DNA of 64,000 nucleotides from Flavobacterium beibuense F44-8 (GTDB taxonomy: Bacteria > Bacteroidota > Bacteroidia > Flavobacteriales > Flavobacteriaceae), in NCBI RefSeq assembly GCF_000769915.1, contig NZ_JRLV01000004.1:124001-188000 (forward strand), read 5' to 3'. Position 1 is the stretch's first letter. Each line of letters starts with the position of its first letter. Made by a program: the position numbers and the translations under genes. The notes beneath the pieces were generated by a model, which did no database searches, was not told where the DNA came from, and saw only the letters and a list, made by a program, of their open reading frames with translations. Positions 18,241 to 26,712 of the stretch are shown here, one piece after another.

Positions 18241-18270
18241 ACAGTAGCCTGCCCTAAAGCCTGCTACTGT
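18241..18270. repeat. Intergenic hairpin between hemE and the distal haem genes
   Basis: ACAGTAGC and GCTACTGT form a perfect 8-bp stem around a 14-base loop. No T-run follows on either strand, so it is unlikely to be a full terminator; it could be a processing or stability element. Confidence 0.5.
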
Positions 18271-18285
18271 TCCTGAATACTACTA

Positions 18286-19308
18286 TTAACGATATTCTTT
18301 TACTGCGTCTATAAATGCCTTGGCATGATCTACCGGAATATTTGGTAATATACCATGACCAAGGTTAACGATATAATTGTCCTTACCAAACTCATCAATC
18401 ATTTGGTGTACCATTTTCTTAATGGTTGGTATAGGTGATAGTAATCGTGAAGGATCGAAGTTACCCTGTAGTGTTATCTGTCCACCCGAAAGGTAACGTG
18501 CATTACGTGCCGAACAGGTCCAGTCTACACCAAGTGCCGAAGCTTTACTTTGTCCCATTTCGTTAAGGGCAAACCAACACCCTTTACCAAACACGATAAC
18601 GTGAGTTTCGGGAGCCAGAGCCTCTACAATCTGGTTAATGTATTTCCAGGAGAATTCCTGATAATCTACCGGTGAAAGCATACCTCCCCAGCTGTCAAAC
18701 ACCTGTACGGCATTTACACCTGCTTTTACCTTTTCTTTAAGATAAGCTATGGTAGTATCGGTTATTTTTTGAAGCAGTGCATGGGCAGCTTCCGGCTGAG
18801 AGAAACAAAATCCTTTTGCCGTATCAAAGCTTTTAGAACCTTTACCCTCTACAGCATAACAGAAAATGGTCCATGGTGATCCCGCAAAACCTATTAACGG
18901 CACCTCATCATTAAGCATCTCTTTGGTAAGCTTAATGGCATCCATAACATAACCAAGTGACTCATGAATATCCGGTATGCGCACCTGCTCTACATCCTGT
19001 GCTGTACGTATAGGGTTTGGTAAAAACGGACCTATATTTTCTTTCATAAGCACCTCAATACCCATAGCCTGTGGTACCACAAGGATATCAGAAAATAAGA
19101 TGGCTGCATCCGGCTTAACGATACGTATTGGCTGAACCGTGATTTCGGCTGCAAGTTCCGGTGTCTGGCAACGGGTAAAAAAGTCATATTTGTCCCTTAG
19201 TGCACGAAACTCAGGTAAATATCTTCCTGCCTGGCGCATCATCCATACCGGTGGCCTTTCTACTGTTTCGTTGCGTAGCGCTTTTAAAAATAAGTCGTTC
19301 TTGATCAT
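18286..19308 (-). CDS. hemE: Uroporphyrinogen decarboxylase
   Basis: Removes four acetate carboxyls from uroporphyrinogen III to give coproporphyrinogen III. The 340-residue protein begins with the family core [20 protein letters not shown] followed by AGRYLPEFR, carrying the conserved Arg residues and the motif RQAGRYLPE. Other signatures are [12 protein letters not shown] with the catalytic Asp, [17 protein letters not shown] and NLGHGILPN. It lies 35 bases downstream of hemD with a short palindrome between them. Length and motifs are complete. Confidence 0.97.
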   Translation of the reverse strand: MIKNDLFLKALRNETVERPPVWMMRQAGRYLPEFRALRDKYDFFTRCQTPELAAEITVQPIRIVKPDAAILFSDILVVPQAMGIEVLMKENIGPFLPNPIRTAQDVEQVRIPDIHESLGYVMDAIKLTKEMLNDEVPLIGFAGSPWTIFCYAVEGKGSKSFDTAKGFCFSQPEAAHALLQKITDTTIAYLKEKVKAGVNAVQVFDSWGGMLSPVDYQEFSWKYINQIVEALAPETHVIVFGKGCWFALNEMGQSKASALGVDWTCSARNARYLSGGQITLQGNFDPSRLLSPIPTIKKMVHQMIDEFGKDNYIVNLGHGILPNIPVDHAKAFIDAVKEYR

Positions 19309-19335
19309 TTTTTCTGTTTATTACTTTTCCTCTCA

Positions 19336-19354
19336 CAAGGTTTTTAAAACCTTG
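19336..19354. repeat. Palindrome at the hemD-hemE junction
   Basis: CAAGGTTTT and AAAACCTTG form a perfect 9-bp inverted repeat around one T. It includes the hemD stop codon. There is no T-run after it, so it is more likely an mRNA processing, pausing or binding site than a terminator. Confidence 0.45.
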
Positions 19355-20027
19355 CAGGATTATCTTTATAATAATTAATACATTGTATAATCACATTTTC
19401 CACCGAAGGGTGGTTTGCGACCACTATATTTTCTGTTATTCCCTGTAAAGCCTTTGCAGTGGTTGTGCCTATGCAAAAGCAAACAGTATTGCTTATTTCG
19501 TTTTCCTGAAGGAAGCTTTCTATCCCCGACGGACTAAAAAACAGTACTCCGTTGAGTTCTGCATTTATTTTATGTGGCGTTAGTGCCGTTTCATACACCT
19601 GTATTTCGGTAAACGCTATTCCTGCCTCTTTAATGGCTAGCGGCAAAGTGTCCTGCCTCAGATTTCCCGAAAAGAATACAAACTCCCTTTCCTTATACTG
19701 CTGTAGTATTATTCGGGAAAGGTCTTTAGCATAATCGGCACAAACCTCAACCGTATATCCGTGCTGTTTTACGAGTTCGGCTGTTTTGGTTCCCACACAA
19801 AAAATACTACTCCTTTTATATTGTGTACTCCTGCCGTTAAGAAGGAAACTTTTAAATGCATTCTGACTGGTAAAAATCAGGTTATGGGGTATATCACCCA
19901 ATTCAAAAGGTTTGTTTACCGTAGTGATAAAGTCGGCTTCCAAAACACTAAGCCCTGCATTAAGCAGGTACTGCCTGTGGTTTCCCTGCAGCTTTTTAGT
20001 GGATAATATACGGATACCGCCTTCCAA
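19344..20027 (-). CDS. hemD: Uroporphyrinogen-III synthase
   Basis: Cyclises hydroxymethylbilane with inversion of ring D to form uroporphyrinogen III. The 227-residue protein has the bilobed HemD layout: RILSTKKLQGNHRQYLLNAG at the start, LIFTSQNAFKSFL at the end of the first lobe, IFCVGTKTAELVKQHGYTV in the middle and VLFFSPSGIESFL followed by CIGTTTAKAL in the second lobe. Sequence conservation in HemD is low, but these short motifs and the position in the haem block agree. The start is a TTG at 20027: the frame has a stop just upstream and no ATG nearby. It follows trkA by 12 bases. Confidence 0.88.
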   Translation of the reverse strand: MEGGIRILSTKKLQGNHRQYLLNAGLSVLEADFITTVNKPFELGDIPHNLIFTSQNAFKSFLLNGRSTQYKRSSIFCVGTKTAELVKQHGYTVEVCADYAKDLSRIILQQYKEREFVFFSGNLRQDTLPLAIKEAGIAFTEIQVYETALTPHKINAELNGVLFFSPSGIESFLQENEISNTVCFCIGTTTAKALQGITENIVVANHPSVENVIIQCINYYKDNPARF

Positions 20028-20039
20028 ACCTTTACTATT

Positions 20040-20726
20040 TTACCTGCGGCTGCAAAACTTGCCCACATCCTTATTAAGACCAAATACCACAAGTATATCG
20101 CCTTCTTCTATAACCGTATTCTTATCTACAAATCCTTCCGACTGCTGTACGAAATTTGTAGTACCCAAAATGGTTTTTCTTACTTTTCTCCTTAATATGG
20201 TAATAACCCTAAGCGTAAACTTTTCCTGAAAGTTTAATTCTTCCAGTGTTTTTCCGGCAAATTCTGGTCCGGCTTTAAGTTCTGATATCGAATAGTTCTT
20301 ATCGATATTAAAGTTATCTACTATCCCCTTAAGGTTGATTTTCTTAGCGAGTCTGTCGGCAAAATCCTGCTCAGGGTGAATAATATTCTCAATACCCATT
20401 GCATTAAGTACCGTATCGTGAATAGGAGATAGCGAACGCCCAATGATTTTTGCATTGGTAAGCTTTTTAACTACCGCTGTAGCAATAATGGCTGCTCCCT
20501 CGTTCTCACCAATGGCGATAACAGCAATATCGGCATCCTTTATAGGTAGTGCTTTATAGGCCTGCTCGTTAGTGGCATCCATACATATGGCATGCGAAAT
20601 TTTATCCTTAACGATATTTACCTTATCCATCTTATTATCAATCCCAATAACCTCATTTCCGGTGTCTGTCAGGTTTACCGCCAGTGACATCCCGAAATTT
20701 CCCAATCCAAAGATGATAATCTTCAT
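20040..20726 (-). CDS. trkA: Potassium uptake regulatory subunit, TrkA/KtrA type
   Basis: Cytoplasmic gating subunit of a Trk/Ktr potassium transporter. The 228-residue protein is a single RCK unit: an N-terminal NAD(H)/ATP-binding Rossmann domain (IIFGLGNFGMSLAVNL, acidic GIDNKMDKVN, AIGENEGA) and a C-terminal RCK_C domain (about 140-225: LEELNFQEKFTLRVITI, EEGDILVVFG). The single-unit length matches KtrA rather than the double-unit E. coli TrkA. It lies 11 bases downstream of trkH, its membrane partner. Confidence 0.92.
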   Translation of the reverse strand: MKIIIFGLGNFGMSLAVNLTDTGNEVIGIDNKMDKVNIVKDKISHAICMDATNEQAYKALPIKDADIAVIAIGENEGAAIIATAVVKKLTNAKIIGRSLSPIHDTVLNAMGIENIIHPEQDFADRLAKKINLKGIVDNFNIDKNYSISELKAGPEFAGKTLEELNFQEKFTLRVITILRRKVRKTILGTTNFVQQSEGFVDKNTVIEEGDILVVFGLNKDVGKFCSRR

Positions 20727-20737
20727 ATTCTTTTATT

Positions 20738-22474
20738 TTAGTTAATTAAAATGTTCTCTTCAGGGTAGTTATAGTTTTGCGTATGCAGTCGTTTCATCAT
20801 ACCTATTAAAAGGTTGAGTAAACCTATCCTACCAAAGAACATTACACATATTAAAACATATTTACTGCCTACACTAAGCCCTGCCGTTATACCCAGGCTA
20901 AGCCCAACGGTACTAAAGGCCGAGAACGTTTCGAACGCTATTTGTATAAGGGTAAAATCTTTCTCAAAAAACAGTATCATTAAAATACCCAAACCTATTA
21001 CCATTAACGATATGCATATAATGGCAAAAGCACGTTTAACCGACTGATTGTTTATTTTTCGGCCTCTTAATTCGATGTGTTCCTTACCTTTTGCAATAGC
21101 CACTATATTTAGTGTAGCCAGTGCAAAGGTACTGGTTTTTATACCACCTCCGGTAGATCCCGGTGAGGCACCAATCCACATTAGGAAGATAACAAAAAGG
21201 ATGGCCGGCATGGAAAGATCGGCAAAATCAAAAGTATTGAATCCGGCAGTTCTGGCTGTAACCGAGGTAAACGCCGCCGATGTAACCTTACCGTAAAACG
21301 ATTCGTTTTGAAACAGGTGTCCTTTCTCTGCAAAAAAGAAAAACAGCGTACCTCCCGTTAACAGTATGGCTGTGGTAATTACCACTATTTTGGAGTTTAA
21401 TGTAATAACCCTTACTGTGGTATACATTCTCCTGTTTGCTACCATACTCATTACAAATCGTTTTATGTAGCGCAAAAAGTTAAATACTATATTATAACCC
21501 AATCCGCCCAGTATAACAAGGTGCATTATAATCCACTGGAACTGGTATGCTTCCTGCAATGATGTATCGTTCAGTCCGCTGGAAAGCGTAGAGAACCCCG
21601 CATTACAAAAAGCCGAAATGGAATGGAATAGTGAGAAGAAAAACTTGTTTTTTATCTCGGCAACATCATTAATACTGTAGTAAATAAAAAAGGCACCCAC
21701 TATCTCTATACTAAGGGTAAATACCACCACACGCATAGCCAGGCGCATTACATCATGAAGCCCTTCGCTCTCCACAAAACTACTCACATTCATCCCCTCC
21801 CTAAACGAAGAACTCTGCTTAAAGAAGTAAGCAAAGAAAGAGGTAAAAGTAAGCATCCCTATACCACCCACCTGGATAAGTACCAATATTACCGTTTTAC
21901 CCATAAAGGTAAAATCCTTTGCCGTGTCAAGCACTACGAGTCCGGTAACACATACTGCGCTAATTGAGGTAAAAAAGGCATCGGTAAAGGTTATACCGTT
22001 TGTTGTGGCATTAGGCAGCATTAATAAAAAAGCCCCTATAAGCCCTACTATGGCAAAACTCCCCACAAACAAGATGGTAGGGTTATAGTAAATGTCGTAT
22101 AACTTACGGATAAGATTGGTAAGCCTTAAAAAGAAGTAAATTATAAGGCCTGTATCGAGTATAAAGTTTACATCATTAAGCCGCCCGTACTCGTCGCCGG
22201 TTATAAAAGCTATACACGCCAGTATAAAGGTAACTACAAGCACCAGCATATTGGCCTTAAACATTTTACGCCTGCCCGGTTTGTAAGCATGCTTAATCCT
22301 AAGCACATTAAAACCTATAAGGAGCAGTACCAAAAAGGTTAAATAAAGTGTTTTATGATTAAGCCAGTCTGTTATGATATTCTCATAGCCAAAATCAAAA
22401 ATCAGGAAGACTATTAAGAGGATGTCAATAAAACCGTATATTTTTGATAATGTATATGACAGGTTTCTAGCCAT
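20738..22474 (-). CDS. trkH: Potassium transporter membrane subunit, TrkH/KtrB type
   Basis: Inner-membrane potassium-translocating subunit, 578 residues. After a poorly conserved N-terminal bundle of about four helices come the four membrane-pore-membrane repeats. Their filter regions are recognisable: ISAVCVTGLVVLD, ISAFCNAGFSTLS, VTARTAGFNTFD and FSAFSTVGLSLG, each with the key glycine. A GASPGSTGGGIKT loop of the gating region is present before the fourth repeat. It starts three bases after the hemC stop, so it is co-transcribed with haem genes, an uncommon neighbour. Confidence 0.93.
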   Translation of the reverse strand: MARNLSYTLSKIYGFIDILLIVFLIFDFGYENIITDWLNHKTLYLTFLVLLLIGFNVLRIKHAYKPGRRKMFKANMLVLVVTFILACIAFITGDEYGRLNDVNFILDTGLIIYFFLRLTNLIRKLYDIYYNPTILFVGSFAIVGLIGAFLLMLPNATTNGITFTDAFFTSISAVCVTGLVVLDTAKDFTFMGKTVILVLIQVGGIGMLTFTSFFAYFFKQSSSFREGMNVSSFVESEGLHDVMRLAMRVVVFTLSIEIVGAFFIYYSINDVAEIKNKFFFSLFHSISAFCNAGFSTLSSGLNDTSLQEAYQFQWIIMHLVILGGLGYNIVFNFLRYIKRFVMSMVANRRMYTTVRVITLNSKIVVITTAILLTGGTLFFFFAEKGHLFQNESFYGKVTSAAFTSVTARTAGFNTFDFADLSMPAILFVIFLMWIGASPGSTGGGIKTSTFALATLNIVAIAKGKEHIELRGRKINNQSVKRAFAIICISLMVIGLGILMILFFEKDFTLIQIAFETFSAFSTVGLSLGITAGLSVGSKYVLICVMFFGRIGLLNLLIGMMKRLHTQNYNYPEENILIN

Positions 22475-22477
22475 TGC

Positions 22478-23398
22478 CTATTTTTTAAGTTTTTCGCGTA
22501 TCTCCGCCATTAAATCCGTTCCGCCATTCGCAAGCACTTCTTCAGCACAGTCATTACCAAAGTTACTAAAGTCTCCCGAGACCGCCATAGCTTTCTCAAC
22601 GTGTATTTTCTGCTTCCCGTCTATAGAAAGCAGTACACCTTCAAAGCGAATCTCGTTATCTTCAATAGTAGCCAGAGCACCTATAGGAGCCGTACAGCCT
22701 CCCTCCAGTTTCTTTAAAAACTGACGCTCTATATGGGTAGCCACTTCGGTTTTATTATCGTTTAGTTTTGCAACTGCTTCCCTTGTGTAGGCATCTTCCT
22801 CCATAGCCACAACAAGCATGGCACCCTGTGCAGGGGCCGGTATCATCCAGTCCAGTACCAGGTGGTTTTCAGGAAGCAGGTTTATACGTTCCAGTCCGGC
22901 ACTTGCAAATACAGCACCGTTCCAGTCATTCTCACTAAGTTTTCTAAGTCTTGTATTCACGTTACCACGCAGGTCGGTCACCTTGTGGTTAGGGTGCCTG
23001 TTAAGCCATTGTGCCTGCCTGCGAAGGCTGCCCGTAGCAATAGTACCCGCATCGTGTAAAAAATCAAGGTTCCCTTTATGCACCAGTATATCACGCACAT
23101 TGGCACGCTCTAAAACCGCAGCCTGCACTATACCTTTTGGCAGGGCTGTTGGTACATCTTTCATGGAATGTACAGCAATATCTACCTGCCCTTTTATCAT
23201 AGCGACATCAAGGGTTTTGGTAAATATACCTGTTATCCCAAACTCGTAAAGGGGAATATCTAAAACAACGTCGCCGTCTGATTTTACCGCTACAATCTCG
23301 GTAGCATATCCTAAATCATTCAGCTTCTTTTCTACAGTATGAGCCTGCCAAAGGGCAAGCTCACTATCTCTTGTGCCTATTCTGATGGCTTTGTTCAT
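22478..23398 (-). CDS. hemC: Porphobilinogen deaminase (hydroxymethylbilane synthase)
   Basis: Polymerises four porphobilinogens into hydroxymethylbilane. The 306-residue protein begins RIGTRDSELALWQAHTVEKK and contains VHSMKDVPT, ATGSLRRQAQ, LRGNVNTRL and the C-terminal-domain loop LEGGCTAPIGA, where Cys235 attaches the dipyrromethane cofactor. Catalytic Asp is in the SDGDVV region. Its start overlaps the stop of hemA by four bases (ATGA), so the first two enzymes of the block are translationally coupled. Confidence 0.97.
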   Translation of the reverse strand: MNKAIRIGTRDSELALWQAHTVEKKLNDLGYATEIVAVKSDGDVVLDIPLYEFGITGIFTKTLDVAMIKGQVDIAVHSMKDVPTALPKGIVQAAVLERANVRDILVHKGNLDFLHDAGTIATGSLRRQAQWLNRHPNHKVTDLRGNVNTRLRKLSENDWNGAVFASAGLERINLLPENHLVLDWMIPAPAQGAMLVVAMEEDAYTREAVAKLNDNKTEVATHIERQFLKKLEGGCTAPIGALATIEDNEIRFEGVLLSIDGKQKIHVEKAMAVSGDFSNFGNDCAEEVLANGGTDLMAEIREKLKK

Positions 23399-24651
23399 TT
23401 CGAAGTATTTTCAATCTTAAAGACTTTCTCTATCCACTCAATGCTCTCATCTACCATGGTATCGTTGTCTTTTAAGTGATTGGCAAAATGTGTTGTAATT
23501 TTATGAATTAATCGTTTACTGATTATCTCAGCCTGTTCCTCATCAAAATTACTTATTTTTTTGCGTTGAAAGCTAAGTTCGGTCTCTTTTATTGAGTTAA
23601 GCTTTTCTTTAAGGGCATGGATAGTAGGAGCAAACTTTCTGGCATTCATCCAGTTAATGAAGTCATCCTTAATTTCCTCAATGATCAGTTCGGCAGCAGG
23701 AATGTGTCTTTTCCTGTTCTCCAGTGTGCCATCAGTAATTTTAGAGAGGTCATCAAGATGCACAACAGTAACATTGTCCAGCTCCCTTACATTATCATGA
23801 ACATTTTTAGGTATGGATAAATCCAGTATTAAAAGCGGTTTGTTTAATACCAGAATATCTTTATCTATGGTTGGCACAGGTGCTCCTGTAGCCACAACAA
23901 GTACATCGGCCTTTGGCACTTCCAGCGGAAGCACGTCATAGTCCTTTACCACGAGGTTAAACTTACCGGCAACCTTTTCTGCCTTTTCCTTGGTCCTGTT
24001 AATTAAAACAATGTGTTCGTTTTTGGTATGCTTAACAAGGTTCTCACAGGTATTACGGCCTATTTTCCCGGTACCGAAAAGCAGTATGTTCTTATTGGAA
24101 ACATCCTGCACATTATTCATTATGTACTGAACCGATGCAAAAGAAACCGAAGTGGCTCCCGAGCTAAGTTCCGTTTCATTCTTTATTTTCTTACTTGCCT
24201 GTATAACACTGTTTACCAGCCTTTCCATAAAGGCGTTTGCAAGTCCTTTTGATTTAGATTCCACAAAGCCGCTTTTAAGCTGGCTTATAATTTCAAAGTC
24301 TCCCAGTATCTGGCTGTCAAGCCCGGTACCTACCCTAAAAATATGATTAATGGCTTCTTTACCTTTAAAAACAAAAGCTACCTGCTGGAATTCCTCTACA
24401 GAACCCTGACTGTTATCGCAAAGTAATTTGATTAACTGGAACGGGTGCTGAGCAAACCCGTATATCTCTGTCCTGTTACAGGTAGATATTACAACAAGAC
24501 TGCTTATCCCTTCATTTTTAGCCTGCTCAAGCACATCAGTCTTTGCTTCGTTGCCCAGGCTAAACTTACCCCTAATCTCGGCATCTGCCTTTTTGTAGCT
24601 CAATCCTATTGCATAAAAGTATAGGTGCCTCGATAAGTTATTATTCTCCAT
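23395..24651 (-). CDS. hemA: Glutamyl-tRNA reductase
   Basis: First committed enzyme of the C5 pathway: reduces glutamyl-tRNA(Glu) to glutamate-1-semialdehyde with NADPH. The 418-residue protein has the catalytic Cys58 in VISTCNRTEIYG, the substrate-binding HIFRVGTGLDSQILGD, the NADPH-binding LLFGTGKIGRNTCENL and the C-terminal dimerisation domain. I choose the ATG at 24651; a GTG three codons upstream is the only other nearby start. The gene leads the haem block and is divergent from an AraC-type regulator. The partner enzyme HemL is not in the window. Confidence 0.96.
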   Translation of the reverse strand: MENNNLSRHLYFYAIGLSYKKADAEIRGKFSLGNEAKTDVLEQAKNEGISSLVVISTCNRTEIYGFAQHPFQLIKLLCDNSQGSVEEFQQVAFVFKGKEAINHIFRVGTGLDSQILGDFEIISQLKSGFVESKSKGLANAFMERLVNSVIQASKKIKNETELSSGATSVSFASVQYIMNNVQDVSNKNILLFGTGKIGRNTCENLVKHTKNEHIVLINRTKEKAEKVAGKFNLVVKDYDVLPLEVPKADVLVVATGAPVPTIDKDILVLNKPLLILDLSIPKNVHDNVRELDNVTVVHLDDLSKITDGTLENRKRHIPAAELIIEEIKDDFINWMNARKFAPTIHALKEKLNSIKETELSFQRKKISNFDEEQAEIISKRLIHKITTHFANHLKDNDTMVDESIEWIEKVFKIENTSK

Positions 24652-24676
24652 AGTACTCACTTTCCTAAAAGTATCA

Positions 24677-24684
24677 CAAAATTA
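24677..24684 (-). promoter_or_regulatory. Candidate -7 box for the haem block
   Basis: The minus strand reads TAATTTTG, a TANNTTTG match, about 25 bases upstream of the hemA ATG. The nearest upstream TTTG is 28 bases away, a little far for a -33 element. Confidence 0.35.
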
Positions 24685-24778
24685 TCATTAAGGCTTATTA
24701 AAAAATAACGCTCAAAGTTCTTTTTGTATCGCTGTGGGATATTTTAGACCAAAATGCATTTTTAATCCTTAAATACCC

Positions 24779-24786
24779 TAAATTTG
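24779..24786 (+). promoter_or_regulatory. Candidate -7 box for the AraC-type regulator gene
   Basis: TAAATTTG matches the Bacteroidota -7 consensus exactly. It predicts a leader of about 90 bases that would include the palindrome at 24817-24833. No clear -33 TTG is seen. Confidence 0.35.
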
Positions 24787-24816
24787 CAATGAAATCAATG
24801 TTTTGCGAAAATATAG

Positions 24817-24833
24817 TTTAGAACAATTCTAAA
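24817..24833. promoter_or_regulatory. Fur-family-like palindrome upstream of the AraC-type gene
   Basis: TTTAGAACAATTCTAAA is a perfect 7-3-7 inverted repeat, about 46 bases before the start codon. Its shape and TTxxAAxxATTxTAA composition resemble binding sites of Fur-family repressors (Fur, PerR, Irr). Iron or haem control of the regulator is inferred from this resemblance and from the haem genes on both sides. Confidence 0.5.
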
Positions 24834-24879
24834 TAAAAGGATTTTATATTTTGAAAAATCCCGCTAAAAAAATATCGCT

Positions 24880-25752
24880 ATGGGTTCTCACGAGGAAATT
24901 AAAATTGAGGATGATTTTTTTGTACTGCGTTTCCAGAACGACAGTGACGAAACCTCTCATTTTGAAAGGGATGTAAACACCGATTTAATTCAGTTTCACT
25001 TTGGATTAAAAGGCAGGGCTAAGTTTATATTCAACCAGGGGCGTTATGCCTTAGACCTAAGGGAAGAGGTATCTCTTTTTCTGTACAATCCGCAAAAAGA
25101 ACTGCCGGTACATCTTGAAATTGCACCACATTCGTGGGTAATTTCGGTACTTATTTCTATCAAAAAGTTTCACAGTTTTTTCTCGGAAGAAGCCGATTAT
25201 ATTCCGTTCCTGAGTTCAGAGAACATTGACAAGAAATACTATAAGGACGATAAGATTAACCCGTCTATGGCCATTGCGCTAAACCAGCTTTTTAACTTTA
25301 ACCTGCACCAGTCCATAAGGAAACTGTACTTTAAAGGAAAGGTATACGAGCTGCTTAGCCTGTATTTTAACCGTAATGAGGATGCCAATACCGAGCAGTG
25401 TCCGTTTTTGGTAGACGAGGACAACGTAATAAAAATAAGGAAAGCAAAGGATATTGTTATTGCCAACATGGCCGAACCACCGGGACTGCAGGAACTGGCA
25501 GACCAGGTAGGCATTAACCTGAAAAAGCTAAAAATGGGCTTTAAGCAAATTTATGGCGATAGTGTGTACAGCTTTTTGTTTGACTATAAAATGGAATATG
25601 CCCGCAAGCTATTGGATAGCGGCACTTATAATGTAAACGAAGTAGGTTTGCGAATAGGCTACAGTACTGCCAGCCATTTTATCGCTGCTTTTAAAAAGAA
25701 GTTTGGCACTACCCCTAAAAAATACCTGATGTCTATAAACCCTAATGCCTAA
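24880..25752 (+). CDS. AraC-family transcriptional regulator (PchR-like)
   Basis: A 290-residue regulator with an N-terminal cupin-like sensing domain (residues about 10-150, with FHFGLKGRAKFIFNQG) and a C-terminal double helix-turn-helix AraC domain (about 190-288: DIVIANMAEPPGLQELADQV, LKMGFKQIYGDSVYSFL, NEVGLRIGYSTASHFIAAFK, FGTTPKKYL). The layout resembles PchR, the siderophore-responsive regulator. It is divergent from hemA and preceded by a Fur-like palindrome, so control of haem or iron genes is a reasonable guess, not shown. Its stop overlaps the next start codon (TAATG). Confidence 0.9.
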   Translation: MGSHEEIKIEDDFFVLRFQNDSDETSHFERDVNTDLIQFHFGLKGRAKFIFNQGRYALDLREEVSLFLYNPQKELPVHLEIAPHSWVISVLISIKKFHSFFSEEADYIPFLSSENIDKKYYKDDKINPSMAIALNQLFNFNLHQSIRKLYFKGKVYELLSLYFNRNEDANTEQCPFLVDEDNVIKIRKAKDIVIANMAEPPGLQELADQVGINLKKLKMGFKQIYGDSVYSFLFDYKMEYARKLLDSGTYNVNEVGLRIGYSTASHFIAAFKKKFGTTPKKYLMSINPNA

Positions 25753-26090
25753 TGTGGACACCAATAACTTTAGCCGAATTAAACAGTCTTATTAAACCGG
25801 AAGAATTTGATTTATCCGTTAAACAGTTATGGGAACTCATAAAAACAGAACCCGAAAAATGGCAGGAATCAAAATATGGTAATGAGGGTGGTGGTTTTTG
25901 GGTTGTGGCAATTTTTGGAAAAAAAGTTATCTGGTATAATGATATTGAGGAAGGATTTAATGTATCATCATACACTGTCTATGGTGAAATAGATTATTAC
26001 TATTGTAACCAGGATGAGCTTAAGCACGTTTTAATAAACTTGCACAACAATAAAAAGTCATTTAATAGAAGCGAACCCAAAGGACTTTAA
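25752..26090 (+). CDS. Small hypothetical protein coupled to the AraC-type gene
   Basis: A 112-residue soluble protein of unknown function. It is rich in Trp, Tyr and Glu and appears alpha/beta: helix FDLSVKQLWELIKTEPEKW, then strands GGFWVVAIFGKKVIWYNDI and SYTVYGEIDYYYCN, and a final helix DELKHVLINLHN. No catalytic motif stands out. The ATG shares its A with the stop codon of the regulator gene (TAATG), which suggests coupled translation. The pattern resembles small SMI1/KNR4-like or immunity-type proteins, but I would not assign it. Confidence 0.65.
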   Translation: MWTPITLAELNSLIKPEEFDLSVKQLWELIKTEPEKWQESKYGNEGGGFWVVAIFGKKVIWYNDIEEGFNVSSYTVYGEIDYYYCNQDELKHVLINLHNNKKSFNRSEPKGL

Positions 26091-26134
26091 AAATTAAGTA
26101 TTCGCTAAAGTAAAATTGCAACCAACACAAACCA

Positions 26135-26605
26135 ATGAAAGATATAAATTATATAAAAGGCGATGCCACTAGCCCTCAGGATGAAGGCAACCGCATTATA
26201 GTACACATTTGTAATGATATAGGCGGATGGGGCAAAGGTTTTGTAATGGCTGTTTCCAAAAGATGGCCCGAACCGGAAAAACAATACAGGGAATGGCACA
26301 AATCTGGTGAGAATTTTAATTTAGGTGAAGCCCAGTTTGTTCAGGCTAACGAAAACACATGGGTCGCCAACATAATTGGTCAGCATAAAATAAATAAAGA
26401 CGAAAGCGGTAATCCGCCCATACGTTATGAAGCTGTTTTAAGCGGACTGGAAAAAACCGGCGCTTTTGCTCAGCAAATAAATGCTTCTGTACACATGCCA
26501 AGAATAGGTTGTGGTCTTGCCGGAGGGACCTGGGATAAAATTGAGCCATTAATCATTTCGGCACTATCAGAAAAAGATATTGCTGTTACAGTTTACGATT
26601 TTTAA
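26135..26605 (+). CDS. Macrodomain ADP-ribose-binding protein (TARG1/OARD1-like)
   Basis: A 156-residue single macrodomain. The start MKDINYIKGDATSPQ is the usual first strand and adenine-binding Asp loop; VHICNDIGGWGKGFVMAVSK is the distal-ribose and phosphate loop; and HMPRIGCGLAGGTWDKIEPL is the diphosphate loop. These features match the family that removes ADP-ribose from glutamate or from O-acetyl-ADP-ribose (TARG1/OARD1, Poa1p). The Lys in GKGF is at the place of the catalytic Lys of TARG1. No ADP-ribosyltransferase or toxin gene is adjacent. It lies in the interval between the regulator and hemH. Confidence 0.85.
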   Translation: MKDINYIKGDATSPQDEGNRIIVHICNDIGGWGKGFVMAVSKRWPEPEKQYREWHKSGENFNLGEAQFVQANENTWVANIIGQHKINKDESGNPPIRYEAVLSGLEKTGAFAQQINASVHMPRIGCGLAGGTWDKIEPLIISALSEKDIAVTVYDF

Positions 26606-26712
26606 AACCGTAACATTCAACATTCGTTAAAAATAAAATTTTTGATATTCCGAGCATGGTTTTTGATGACCTTTGCCGGACAAACACTAAAAACAACAAC
26701 AGTAAGATAAAC

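Noticed and set aside
18241..18270. Reading this hairpin as a rho-independent terminator of hemE
   Set aside because: There is no T-run after the stem on either strand; I list it as a hairpin only.
24652..24660. A GTG start three codons upstream for hemA
   Set aside because: The ATG at 24651 gives the usual family start length, and the GTG adds only three residues with no support.
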